Positions 1-7,157 of a stretch of 9,794 nt of DNA are shown here, in pieces; positions within the stretch are counted from its first letter, which is position 1, and every line of letters starts with the position of its first letter. The stretch comes from Asanoa sp040654855 (lineage in GTDB: Bacteria; Actinomycetota; Actinomycetes; Mycobacteriales; Micromonosporaceae). Below the pieces are notes generated by a model that saw nothing but the letters and a program-made list of their open reading frames with translations, was not told the origin of the DNA and did no database searches. Both the position numbers and the translations under genes were made by a program. The DNA lies in NCBI RefSeq assembly GCF_040654855.1, contig NZ_JBFAIU010000291.1:1-9794 (forward strand), given 5' to 3'.

Positions 1-3000
1 GTGCGCGACGAACGACTCGCCGGCCAGCTCCGCGGCGGCCGACGCCGGGTACGCGTCCGCCTCGACGCTCGACGCCGTCGCCGGCTTGTTGAGCGCCAGG
101 TTCGTCCCGGTCGGCGGCGTGCCGCCCGTGGTGAAGGCGAACGAGTCGACGTTGAACAGCGCGGCGCCCGTGCCGCCGGTGAACACCAGGAACAGCGGCC
201 CGGACCCACTCGGCGCGGTGATCGTGCCGCTGACCTCGGCGAACGTGTCGAACGAGCCCGTTGCCGCGACGGTGGCCGTGCCGACCACCGCACCGGTCGC
301 GGAGCCCGAACGGATCGTGATCGTGCCGCCACCACCGGCCGGCGCGGACACCCGGGCGGTGAACCCGGTGGCCAGCCCGGACAGGTAGTACGGCGTGAAC
401 GAGATCCAGTCGCCGTTGCTGACGTTGCCGACCGCGCTGCCGCCCTGCGCCGCCGTGGACGTCACGATGCTGACACCCTGCTGGTTGCCGAAGTGCTCGG
501 CCTGGCGCTGGCGCGGCTGCAGGACCACCGGGGTCGCGTTGATCGCGGTGGTCGAGCCCGGCGGGGTGTACGCGGCGTTGATGATCCCGAAGATGTTCGC
601 CGACACGTCGTGCTCGCCGTCGACCGTCGTCTGGATGTTGCCGCTGCACCCGTTCACGTTGGTGATCGGGTGGCCGTGCGAGTCGTGCCCGAGCACGTAG
701 CTCACCGTGACCCGGGAACAGTCGATCGTCGGGTTGGCCGGGTCGGTGACGTTGACCGTGAACGGCACCTGGTCACCGAAGTTGAACAGCCGGCCGGGTT
801 GTGGCAACGACACGCTGATCGTCGGCCCGCCGACCCCGATCACCACGCTGGCGGTCGCGGAGGCGCCGGACGGGTCACGCACCGTCAGCGTCGCCGTGTA
901 CTGCCCGTTCGCCGTGTACGTGAACGACGGGTTGGCCGCGGTCGAGTCGACGGAACCGTTCGTCTGGAAGTCCCAGGCGTACGTCAACGGGTTGCCGTCG
1001 GGATCGGTCGAGCCCGCCGAGGAGAACTGCACGGTCAACGGTGCCGTGCCGCCGGTCGGGTTCGCGCTCGCGACGGCTACCGGTGGCCGGTTGCCGCCGG
1101 TGACCTGGTACTCGATCCGGTACACGGCCGAGTTGGCGTCGCCGCCGAACCAGCCGGTGCCGTAGTCGAGCACGTACAGCGCGCCGTCCGGGCCGAACTC
1201 GTAGTCCATCACCTGTGTGCCGGTCCACGGGAAGTTCGTGATCGTCCCCGGTGTGCCGTTGGCGTTGATGTTGATGGTCTTGATGAACCGACGACCGAAC
1301 TCGGTGGCGAAGAACTTCCCGTCGTACGAGGGCGGGAACTTCACCGACGAGTTCAGCGCGGCGTTGTAGCGGTAGACCGCGCCGCCCATGGGCGAGAGGC
1401 TGCCGCAGCAGATGCCGGGCGGGTCCTGTCCGCCGCCGTAGGGCAGCCACGCCGCCCGCGACGCCGGCAGGGTGGTCAGGCCGGTGTTGTTGCGCGAGTT
1501 GTTGGTCGGGCCACCGGCGCAGTTGTACTGGCCCAGCGACGGTCCACTGGGGAACGTGTACTCGTGGTACGGGGTGTTGTAGTTGGAGCAGTACGGCCAG
1601 CCGTAGAAGCCCGGCTGGGTGATCCGCTCGTAGGAGACCGTGCCGGCCGGCCCGCGGTTCGGGTCGGCGGTGCCCGCGTCGGGCCCGTAGTCGCCGAGGT
1701 AGACGATGCCGGTCGCCTTGTCGACGCTCATCCGGAACGGGTTGCGGAAGCCCATGGCGTACACCTCGGGCCGGGTGTTGGCGGTGCCGGGCGCGAACAT
1801 GTTGCCGGCCGGGACCGTGTAGCCACCGGCCGCCGACGGCTTGATCCGCAGCACCTTGCCGCGCAGGTCGTTCGTGTTGCCCGAAGACCGCTGCGCGTCG
1901 AAGGCCGGGTTGCGGTCGGCCCGCTCGTCGAGCGGCGCGTAGCCGGCCGAGTCGAACGGGTTGGTGTCGTCGCCCGTCGACAGGTAGAGGTTGCCGGCCG
2001 CGTCGAAGTCGATGTCGCCACCGACGTGACAGCACTGGCCGCGGCTGGCGGGCACCTCGATGACGGTCACGGCCGACGCAGGGTCGATCGTGTTGTCGGC
2101 CCGCACGGTGAACCGGGCGAGCCGGTTGACGCCGTTGAACGGCGCGAACTGCGCCGCCGTGCCGGTCGTGGGCGCGTCACCGGCCGGTGTGGACAGTGGC
2201 GGAGCGAAGTACAGGTAGACCCAGCGGTTCGTGGCGAATCCGGGGTCGGCCTTGATGCTCTGCAGGCCCTCCTCGTCGTGCGAGTAGACCGGCAGGGTCA
2301 GGGCCACCTTGGTGTTGCCGGCGGCGTCGGTGTAGCGGACGGTGCCGTCGCGCGAGGTGTGCAGCACGCCGCGGTCGGGCAGCACGGTCAGGCCCATCGG
2401 CTCACCGGTCTCCGCGACGCCCTTCGCCAGCGTGACCTGGGCGAAGGAGCCCGGCGGGTCGACCGGCCCGGAGCCGACCGAGCAGTTGCCGGTGCCCTGT
2501 GCCGCGTACCGGATGCCGCCCAGGAGGTGGTTGCGGAAGTTGGTGTCCGCGTAGCTCTCCTGGGTGTGGCCCATGCCGGTGTACCAGCTCCGGCCGCCGT
2601 CGTAGGCACGGCACCAGACGATCGGGTGGTCACCCATGCCACCGCCGGTGTACGTCGCCTCGTTGAGGTTGGCCAGCACCCGCACGTTGGCCCGCGGGTT
2701 CGTGCGGTAGCTGTACCACTCGTCGGTGCGCACCCAGTTGGCCGGCAGGCCGGCGGTCGAGGGGTGGGTCGCGTCCTCGATCCGGACGGTCGCCTGCTGG
2801 ATGGCGGGGTGCTGGAGGAAGTACGCGCCGACCAGGCTGCCGTACCAGGACCAGTCGTACTCGGTGTCGGCCGCGGCGTGCACGCCCGCGTAGCCGCCGC
2901 CGGCGCGGATGTAGCTCTCGAACGCGGTCTGCTGGCTGGCGTTGAGCACGTCGCCGGTGGTGGACAGGAAGATGACGGCCTGGAACCGCGCGAGGTTCGC

Positions 3001-3222
3001 GGTCGTGAACGCGGCCGCGTCCTCGGTGGCTTCGACGGTGAAGTTGTTCTGCGCGCCCAGTTGCTGAATCGCGGCGATACCCGCCGGGATCGAGTCGTGC
3101 CGGAACCCCGCCGTCTTGCTGAACACAAGCACGGTGAAGTCGGCCGCGAAAGCAGGACTCGCCGGAATACCGACAAGGGTCGCTGCCATCAGGGCGACGC
3201 AGAGCAGCGCTCTGCGCAACAT
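1..3222 (-). CDS. Secreted ThuA / PQQ-dependent sugar dehydrogenase / PKD / CBM6 multidomain protein (C-terminus outside window)
   Basis: One uninterrupted minus-strand frame of 1074 codons runs from ATG at 3222 to the left edge, with no stop. GAAAGG lies 7 bases before the start. Residues 1-26 are a signal peptide (RR, hydrophobic core, PAFA cleavage site). About 28-240 is a ThuA domain (LVFSKTAGFRHDS, GGGYAGVHAAADTEYDW, GMGHTQESY). About 257-706 is a glucose/sorbosone dehydrogenase-type beta-propeller with CHVGGDIDFDAAGNLYLSTGD-like residues; His399 matches the catalytic histidine of soluble PQQ glucose dehydrogenases. About 711-793 is a PKD domain (NRPPVA start, YAWDF, ATLTVRD). About 794-900 is Ig-like, about 905-1027 is CBM6-like (AEHFG to VDSFAF), and from about 1038 a discoidin/CBM32-like domain begins (LNKPATASS). 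By family it is an extracellular polysaccharide-bound sugar oxidoreductase; its substrate is unknown. Adjacent cysteine pairs occur at 397/398 and 605/606. The domain order is known in actinomycetes, so confidence in the call is high. Confidence 0.93.
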   Translation of the reverse strand, partial: MLRRALLCVALMAATLVGIPASPAFAADFTVLVFSKTAGFRHDSIPAGIAAIQQLGAQNNFTVEATEDAAAFTTANLARFQAVIFLSTTGDVLNASQQTAFESYIRAGGGYAGVHAAADTEYDWSWYGSLVGAYFLQHPAIQQATVRIEDATHPSTAGLPANWVRTDEWYSYRTNPRANVRVLANLNEATYTGGGMGDHPIVWCRAYDGGRSWYTGMGHTQESYADTNFRNHLLGGIRYAAQGTGNCSVGSGPVDPPGSFAQVTLAKGVAETGEPMGLTVLPDRGVLHTSRDGTVRYTDAAGNTKVALTLPVYSHDEEGLQSIKADPGFATNRWVYLYFAPPLSTPAGDAPTTGTAAQFAPFNGVNRLARFTVRADNTIDPASAVTVIEVPASRGQCCHVGGDIDFDAAGNLYLSTGDDTNPFDSAGYAPLDERADRNPAFDAQRSSGNTNDLRGKVLRIKPSAAGGYTVPAGNMFAPGTANTRPEVYAMGFRNPFRMSVDKATGIVYLGDYGPDAGTADPNRGPAGTVSYERITQPGFYGWPYCSNYNTPYHEYTFPSGPSLGQYNCAGGPTNNSRNNTGLTTLPASRAAWLPYGGGQDPPGICCGSLSPMGGAVYRYNAALNSSVKFPPSYDGKFFATEFGRRFIKTININANGTPGTITNFPWTGTQVMDYEFGPDGALYVLDYGTGWFGGDANSAVYRIEYQVTGGNRPPVAVASANPTGGTAPLTVQFSSAGSTDPDGNPLTYAWDFQTNGSVDSTAANPSFTYTANGQYTATLTVRDPSGASATASVVIGVGGPTISVSLPQPGRLFNFGDQVPFTVNVTDPANPTIDCSRVTVSYVLGHDSHGHPITNVNGCSGNIQTTVDGEHDVSANIFGIINAAYTPPGSTTAINATPVVLQPRQRQAEHFGNQQGVSIVTSTAAQGGSAVGNVSNGDWISFTPYYLSGLATGFTARVSAPAGGGGTITIRSGSATGAVVGTATVAATGSFDTFAEVSGTITAPSGSGPLFLVFTGGTGAALFNVDSFAFTTGGTPPTGTNLALNKPATASSVEADAYPASAAAELAGESFVAH
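3198..3216 (-). other. Perfect 8-bp stem hairpin just after the start codon
   Basis: CGCAGAGC and GCTCTGCG flank a 3-base loop. They span codons 3-9 of the signal peptide of the ThuA/dehydrogenase gene, so the mRNA could fold 6-24 bases after the start codon. It might tune translation, or serve as a second binding site, since it shares the GAGC/GCTC half-sites of the upstream palindrome with a 3-base insertion. G+C-rich Leu/Arg/Ala codons can form such stems by chance. Confidence 0.35.
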
Positions 3223-3281
3223 GATCGGACCTTTCTCATGGGGACGGTCATGAAGACGTGCGCCGACCACGCCGTGCCCAC

Positions 3282-3310
3282 ACGATGGCCGATAGAGCGC
3301 TCTCCGTCAA
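3282..3310 (-). promoter_or_regulatory. Predicted sigma-70-type promoter of the ThuA/dehydrogenase gene
   Basis: On the minus strand TTGACG (3305-3310) matches a -35 box in 5 of 6 positions. It is followed by a 17-base spacer and CATCGT (3282-3287), a weak -10 box matching at positions 2, 3 and 6. This would give a 5' leader of roughly 50 bases before the ATG at 3222. The LacI-like palindrome lies wholly inside the spacer. The -35 and the spacing are good and the -10 is poor, so the call rests partly on the operator's position. Confidence 0.45.
3294..3303. promoter_or_regulatory. LacI/CebR-like operator palindrome
   Basis: AGAGCGCTCT is a perfect 10-base palindrome between the predicted -35 and -10 boxes. 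Its core GAGCGCTC is the core of the TGGGAGCGCTCCCA boxes bound by the LacI-family cellulose-utilisation regulators CebR (Streptomyces) and CelR (Thermobifida). The flanks differ (GAT on one side, CCG on the other), so a different LacI-family sugar regulator is possible. A repressor bound here would block the promoter, which fits sugar-inducible control of a secreted carbohydrate-binding enzyme. No regulator gene lies in the window. Confidence 0.5.
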
Positions 3311-3359
3311 TACGCAAGAGGCCCTTTCTAACACCATTCCGAATAGGAAGGAAAGCTGT

Positions 3360-4064
3360 CTACAGGGGGTCGACCGGCGTGGTTCCGTCGCGTCCCGGCC
3401 ACATGCCCAGCCGGATCGCACCGACGATCGCGTCCGGGCCCGGCAGCAGCGTCCGCTCCCCCAGGACGAGGCCGCGGAAGCGGGCATGCGGATCGGTGAT
3501 GACGAACCGCGGGTCGCGCCGGAACGACAGCGCCTCGCGGATGAAGTTGTCGAGGCGGAACTGCTGGGGTCCGGCCACCTCGACGGTGCCGTCGACCGGC
3601 GCGCCGACCGCGGCGGCGGCGAGCGCCCGCGCCACGTCCGCGCTCGCGACGGGCTGGACGAGGACCGGCGCGAACCGCACCGTGCCGCCGTCCGCGGCCG
3701 CGTCCGCGAGGTCGACGGCGGACTCGAAGAACTGCGTCGCCCGGACGATGGTGTACGGGATCGCCGCGCTCGCGACCAGCTTCTCCCGCACCAGCCTGGC
3801 CCGGAAGCAGTCGCTGTCGGCGAGCCGCTCGGCGGCGACCACCGACAGCGCGACGTGGTGCCGGACCCCGGCTGCCGCCTCGGCGGCGAGCAGGTCCCGG
3901 GTGGAGTTCTCCGCGACCTCGACGTCCAGCGGGTCGGTGGCGTCCACCACAACGTCCACGCCGTGCAAGCTGTCGCCGGCGCCGACGTGATGACCCTGCG
4001 CGGCGAGCACGGCGGCCACCTGCGCACCGACCAGCCCGCTGCCTCCGACAACCACGATCTTCAT
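3360..4064 (-). CDS. NAD(P)-binding atypical SDR / NmrA-like oxidoreductase
   Basis: A 234-residue cytoplasmic protein begins MKIVVVGGSGLVG. The glycine-rich Rossmann loop is at residues 7-13, followed by DVVVDATDP (37-45) and HHVALSVVAAERL (69-81). This is the pattern of atypical short-chain dehydrogenases of the NAD(P)H-binding group (NmrA, Pfam NAD_binding_10). TIVRATQFFE (105-114) is the usual second signature, and VEVAGPQQF (161-169) precedes a C-terminal substrate-side region. The family is normally nearer 245-250 residues. The stretch between the first beta-alpha unit and DVVVDATDP looks shortened, while GRDGTTPVDPL forms a slightly longer tail. The ATG at 4064 is chosen over one at 4109 because GGGAGG stands 6 bases upstream and the Rossmann strand starts immediately. 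The substrate cannot be read from the sequence. It lies upstream of the ThuA gene in the same direction, but the 137-base gap with its own promoter argues against one operon. Confidence 0.85.
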   Translation of the reverse strand: MKIVVVGGSGLVGAQVAAVLAAQGHHVGAGDSLHGVDVVVDATDPLDVEVAENSTRDLLAAEAAAGVRHHVALSVVAAERLADSDCFRARLVREKLVASAAIPYTIVRATQFFESAVDLADAAADGGTVRFAPVLVQPVASADVARALAAAAVGAPVDGTVEVAGPQQFRLDNFIREALSFRRDPRFVITDPHARFRGLVLGERTLLPGPDAIVGAIRLGMWPGRDGTTPVDPL

Positions 4065-4070
4065 CACGAA

Positions 4071-4076
4071 CCTCCC
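4071..4076 (-). promoter_or_regulatory. Ribosome binding site deciding the SDR start
   Basis: GGGAGG on the minus strand lies 6 bases before ATG 4064. It supports that start and excludes the upstream in-frame ATG at 4109. Confidence 0.7.
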
Positions 4077-4163
4077 GTTTTGCCGCTTTTCGTTGCCTGC
4101 CACCACCAACCAGGACCGGACGGCGCCACGGTCTGTGACAGGTCAGCGGAGAACAGTGGCCGA

Positions 4164-4384
4164 TCAGGAAAGAGCCGGGTCCGGCGATCGCCTTGTGCTG
4201 GTACGGGCCGGCGCGGTCGTCGTGACGATGGCGCCGGTGGCGATGTCCAGGATCGCGCAGACTCCGATGCCGCTACTGTCGTCGGGTCGTTCCCGTCGTA
4301 GCTGGTCACGAACATCGGCCCAGCCGGGTCGCCGGTGGCGAGTCCCCAGACCTGCCCCGGCATGGCCACCCGGAACGGCTCCAT
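4164..4384 (-). pseudogene. Frameshifted coding relic resembling a single WD40 repeat
   Basis: On the minus strand from 4384 one frame reads QVWGLATGDPAGPMFVTSYD with high G/C at third positions. That codon signature is lost after about 4280. The neighbouring frame then takes over and reads GIGVCAILDIATGAIV (about 4271 down to 4224), again with G/C third positions, before a stop at 4164-4166. Joined, the pieces resemble actinobacterial WD40 repeats (VWxLATG, VTxxDG, DLATG). Only one repeat is present, with no upstream or downstream partners, so this looks like a decaying fragment. The first frame stays open and ends in a TGATG overlap with the SDR start, so a short expressed ORF of about 106 codons is the alternative. 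The codon bias of its second half argues against that. Confidence 0.35.
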
Positions 4385-4540
4385 CGTGGTTGGGCCTTCC
4401 GACGCGCTGCGTCAGCACCATAGCCGCAGGTGGCGGTCCGACGGCCGCGGTACCGGCACCGCTCGTCCGCGGTCGCCGACCGTTCGCCGCACCGCCGGCC
4501 CGTTGGTCGACCTCTCCGGCCCACTCATCGTCATGCATGG
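4385..4540. other. Intergenic stretch with no recognisable gene
   Basis: Frames are open on both strands here because of the base composition. None shows a recognisable family, a good ribosome binding site or consistent codon bias. Together with the relic downstream and the promoter region that follows, it makes up the 664-base gap between the SDR and SGNH genes. Confidence 0.5.
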
Positions 4541-4549
4541 ATGTAAGGG

Positions 4550-4578
4550 TTTACTTCGATCTGGTGCCTTTCTAGGTT
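4550..4578 (+). promoter_or_regulatory. Predicted promoter of the tandem SGNH hydrolase gene
   Basis: TTTACT (4550-4555, 4 of 6 to the -35 consensus), a 17-base spacer and TAGGTT (4573-4578, the TANNNT pattern usual in actinomycetes) point toward the gene at 4729. The leader would be about 145 bases long. GTAA-N4-TTAC (4543-4554) is a dyad overlapping the -35 box and could be an operator. The surrounding ~80 bases are less G+C-rich than the genes around them, as expected of a control region. Confidence 0.45.
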
Positions 4579-4608
4579 GGGCCGTACAAAGGCGCGCCTG
4601 ATCCAGGT

Positions 4609-4627
4609 GGAGAAGCAATTGCTCTCC
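4609..4627. promoter_or_regulatory. Dyad symmetry in the SGNH gene leader
   Basis: GGAGA and TCTCC flank a centre that holds the perfect 10-base palindrome AGCAATTGCT (4614-4623). It lies about 25-45 bases after the predicted transcription start, a position compatible with an operator or an mRNA hairpin. The arms and the inner palindrome are offset by half a base, so the symmetry is imperfect. No regulator family is assigned. Confidence 0.35.
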
Positions 4628-4728
4628 GCGCACCCCGCCCGACCGCTCCGCTCCGGCGGTCGATTCGTCTCCGCGTACCGACCCCCTTCCCACCATCCTG
4701 TTCGGGCAACGAACAATGGAGGAGCGTA

Positions 4729-7146
4729 ATGACGCTGTCCACCCGAAGACTGTCGAAACGGCAATGGTTCGCGGCATTGATCGCGACGACCATGGCGGCC
4801 GTCGGCGCGGTGCCGGGCACCGCCTCCGCCGAAGAAACGCTCGCCGGCAATGTGCCAGCCGGCAAACCGGCCATCGGCACGTGGGCGACCGCCCCGGTCT
4901 CGGCCGCCCCCACCGAGGCCAACCGGGTCAACGACCAGACGCTGCGCCAGATCGTCCACATCAGCACCGGTGGCGAGCAGGTCCGGGTCAAGCTCTCCAA
5001 CCGCTACGGAACCGCGCCGCTCGTGGTGCGGGCGGCTCATGTGTCCCGCCGCGACACGGCCGCGCGCATCGTCCCGGGATCCGGCGGGCAGCTCACCTTC
5101 AGCGGCCGGACGTCGTTCTCGATCCCGGCCTTCGGCGAGCTCTACAGCGACTGGCTGCCATTCCGGGTGCCCGATTTCGCCGACCTCGCCATCGACGTCT
5201 ACATTCCGGCCGACACGCTCGCGTCGACCTCCCCGATAACGCTGCACAATGCGCGGCCGGCGGGTCAGATCCTTTCCTATCTCGCTGCGGGGAACCAGAC
5301 CGGTGCGGCCGATTTCCCGACCGTCGCGACACGTACCATGTGGTATTTCCTGACCGGCGTCGACGTCTCCATGCACCGGACCGCCGGCGGGGCGATCGTC
5401 GCTTTCGGCGACTCGATCACCGACGGTTCCGCGTCCACGGTGGACGCGAACGGACGCTGGCCGGACTACCTCGCCCGACGGCTGGCCGACAAGCCGTCGA
5501 TCCAGCCCACCGGCGTGGTCAACCTGGGCATCGGGGGCAACCGGGTGCTCATCGGCGGCACCGGCGAGAACGCGCTGGCCCGCTTCGACCGCGACGCCCT
5601 CGTGGCGTCGGGCGCCCGGCAGGTCATCGTCCTCGAAGGGATCAACGACATCAGCGGCGGGAACACCGCCGCGCGCATCATCGAGGGGCACCGGCAGCTC
5701 ATCAAGCGGGCGCACGACCGCGGCCTCACGATCTACGGCGGGACGCTCACGCCCTACGGCAACGCGCCGGATGCCCGTGAGGGGGAACGGCAGGCGCTCA
5801 ACACCTGGATCCGGACCAGCGGCGAGTACGACGCCGTGATCGACTTCGACGCGGCCGTGCGCGACCCGGCGAACCCGCGGCGCATGCTCGCCGCTTACGA
5901 CAGCGGCGACAGCCTGCACCCCAACAGCGCGGGCTACCTGGCGATGGCGAACGCGATCGACCTCGACCTGTTCAAGCGGAACACCCCCATGAGCGCCACG
6001 TCGGACGCCGTGGCGACCTGGACGGCGCCGATGGTGTCGGCGAATCCGTCCGCCGCCAACCGGGTGAACAACCAGACACTGCGGCAGATCGCGCACGTCA
6101 GCATCGGCACCGACCGGGTACGCGTCCGGCTGTCGAACCGCTGGGGCACGGCGCCGCTGGTCGTCGAGGCAGCGCAGGTAGCCGTCCGGGCGACCGACGA
6201 GAAGATCGTGGCTGGCACGGGCCGGGCGCTGACCTTCAGCGGCAGCCCGTCGTTCACGATCCCGGCCGGCGCCGACGTGCTCAGCGACTGGGTCGACCTC
6301 GAGGTGGCCGAGCTCTCCGACCTCGCTGTCGACATCCACCTGCCGGGGGACACCTCGGCGGGCACCTCACCACTGACCGTCCGGAACGGCGCGCTGCAGA
6401 CGACGTACGTCTCGGCGCCCGGCAACCACGTGGGTGAGGCGGACTTCCCGGTGGCCTCGACCCGGCTCCAGTGGAACTTCCTGTCCGAGATCGACGCGAG
6501 CGCCCGGCGGCACACCGGCACCGTCGTCGCGTTCGGTGACTCCATCACCGAAGGGCTCCGCTCCACGGCCAACACCAACCGGCGGTGGCCGGACGTGCTG
6601 GCCGCACGGCTCGCCGCGCTGCCGCCGTCCCGGCAGCTGGGCGTGGCCAATGTGGGCATCAGCGGCAACCGCGTCTGGGTGGGTGGCGGTGCCACGAACC
6701 CGAGCGCCATGGCGCGGATGGACCAGGACGTGCTGGTGCGGGCGGGCGTGACCGACGTCATCGTGCTGCTCGGCATCAACGACATCAGCGGCGGGGCCAC
6801 CGCCGCGGACGTCATCGCCGCGCTGCGCCAGGTGGTCGTGCGGGCACACACGCAAGGCGTCCGCATCTACCTCGGCACGCTCACCCCGTTCGGCAACGCT
6901 CCTGACGTGCGGGAGGAACAGCGCCTGGCCGTCAACGAATGGATCCGGACGACCGACGAGTCCGACGGCGTCGTCGACTTCGACGCGGCGGTCCGCGACC
7001 CGGCGAACCCGCACCGCATGCTCGCCGCCTACGACAGCGGCGACAGCCTGCACCCGAGCGACGCGGGCTACCAGGCGATGGGCGAGGCGATCCCGCTCAA
7101 CCTGTTCCAGCAGGGCCAGTCCCCTGCGCTGGTGCCGGCCGCCTGA
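4729..7146 (+). CDS. Secreted protein with two tandem SGNH/GDSL hydrolase units
   Basis: An 805-residue protein starts at ATG 4729, with GGAGG 6 bases upstream. Residues 1-34 are a signal peptide (TRRLSKR, hydrophobic stretch, GTASA cleavage). Two homologous units follow, about 49-415 and 428-793. Each has a beta-rich N-terminal part of about 160 residues (NRVNxQTLRQI, LSNRxGTAPLVV, LTFSG) and then an SGNH hydrolase domain. Unit 1 has FGDSITDG with Ser229, GIGGNR (Asn271), GINDI with Asn306 and DSLHP with Asp394/His397. Unit 2 has FGDSITEG with Ser605, GISGNR (Asn647), GINDI with Asn684 and DSLHP with Asp772/His775. All catalytic blocks are kept in both, so both should be active esterases. 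The arrangement resembles XynE-like SGNH proteins, and removal of acyl groups from plant polysaccharides is a reasonable inference; lipids or other esters are alternatives. Single-unit proteins are the usual form. The gene stands alone on its strand. Confidence 0.93.
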   Translation: MTLSTRRLSKRQWFAALIATTMAAVGAVPGTASAEETLAGNVPAGKPAIGTWATAPVSAAPTEANRVNDQTLRQIVHISTGGEQVRVKLSNRYGTAPLVVRAAHVSRRDTAARIVPGSGGQLTFSGRTSFSIPAFGELYSDWLPFRVPDFADLAIDVYIPADTLASTSPITLHNARPAGQILSYLAAGNQTGAADFPTVATRTMWYFLTGVDVSMHRTAGGAIVAFGDSITDGSASTVDANGRWPDYLARRLADKPSIQPTGVVNLGIGGNRVLIGGTGENALARFDRDALVASGARQVIVLEGINDISGGNTAARIIEGHRQLIKRAHDRGLTIYGGTLTPYGNAPDAREGERQALNTWIRTSGEYDAVIDFDAAVRDPANPRRMLAAYDSGDSLHPNSAGYLAMANAIDLDLFKRNTPMSATSDAVATWTAPMVSANPSAANRVNNQTLRQIAHVSIGTDRVRVRLSNRWGTAPLVVEAAQVAVRATDEKIVAGTGRALTFSGSPSFTIPAGADVLSDWVDLEVAELSDLAVDIHLPGDTSAGTSPLTVRNGALQTTYVSAPGNHVGEADFPVASTRLQWNFLSEIDASARRHTGTVVAFGDSITEGLRSTANTNRRWPDVLAARLAALPPSRQLGVANVGISGNRVWVGGGATNPSAMARMDQDVLVRAGVTDVIVLLGINDISGGATAADVIAALRQVVVRAHTQGVRIYLGTLTPFGNAPDVREEQRLAVNEWIRTTDESDGVVDFDAAVRDPANPHRMLAAYDSGDSLHPSDAGYQAMGEAIPLNLFQQGQSPALVPAA
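4873..5973 (+). repeat. First copy of internal SGNH duplication
   Basis: Codes for residues 49-415 and aligns along its whole length with the second copy at 6010-7107. Small indels keep the offset between matching residues at 376-379. The part around Asp394/His397 (5842-5922) differs from its partner (6976-7056) at only 6 of 81 bases. Confidence 0.9.
6010..7107 (+). repeat. Second copy of internal SGNH duplication
   Basis: Codes for residues 428-793. It is the partner of 4873-5973, joined by a linker of about 12 residues (KRNTPMSATSDA). The beta-rich N-terminal part and the region between the catalytic blocks have diverged more than the region around the Asp-His block. Confidence 0.9.
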
Positions 7147-7157
7147 CCGACGCCGAC

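Noticed and set aside
1..3990. Very long open frame on the plus strand (1329 codons).
   Set aside because: It is antisense to the ThuA/dehydrogenase and SDR genes. The product is Arg/Gly/Val-rich with no family, no ribosome site and no start, and arises from G/C third positions on the other strand.
4065..4109. Longer start for the SDR at ATG 4109 (15 extra residues).
   Set aside because: The added residues are polar and unlike the family, and GGGAGG sits at ideal spacing before ATG 4064, where the Rossmann strand begins.
4133..4141. CTGTGACAG, a 9-base dyad upstream of the SDR, as a TetR-like operator.
   Set aside because: Arms of 4 bases with poorly symmetric flanks and no recognisable promoter nearby; chance is likely.
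4093..4575. Plus-strand open frame of 160 codons in the gap.
   Set aside because: No ribosome site or recognised domain, mixed codon bias, and it runs past the predicted SGNH promoter.
4744..4830. TRRLSKR in the SGNH signal peptide as a twin-arginine motif.
   Set aside because: The residues after RR-x are Ser-Lys rather than hydrophobic, so the Tat consensus is only partly met; an ordinary Sec signal is as likely.
4531..6339. Minus-strand open frame of about 600 codons opposite the SGNH gene.
   Set aside because: The plus strand encodes a signal peptide and all SGNH motifs in a clean frame with a good ribosome site. The minus frame gives low-complexity Arg/Val/Gly/Asp protein.
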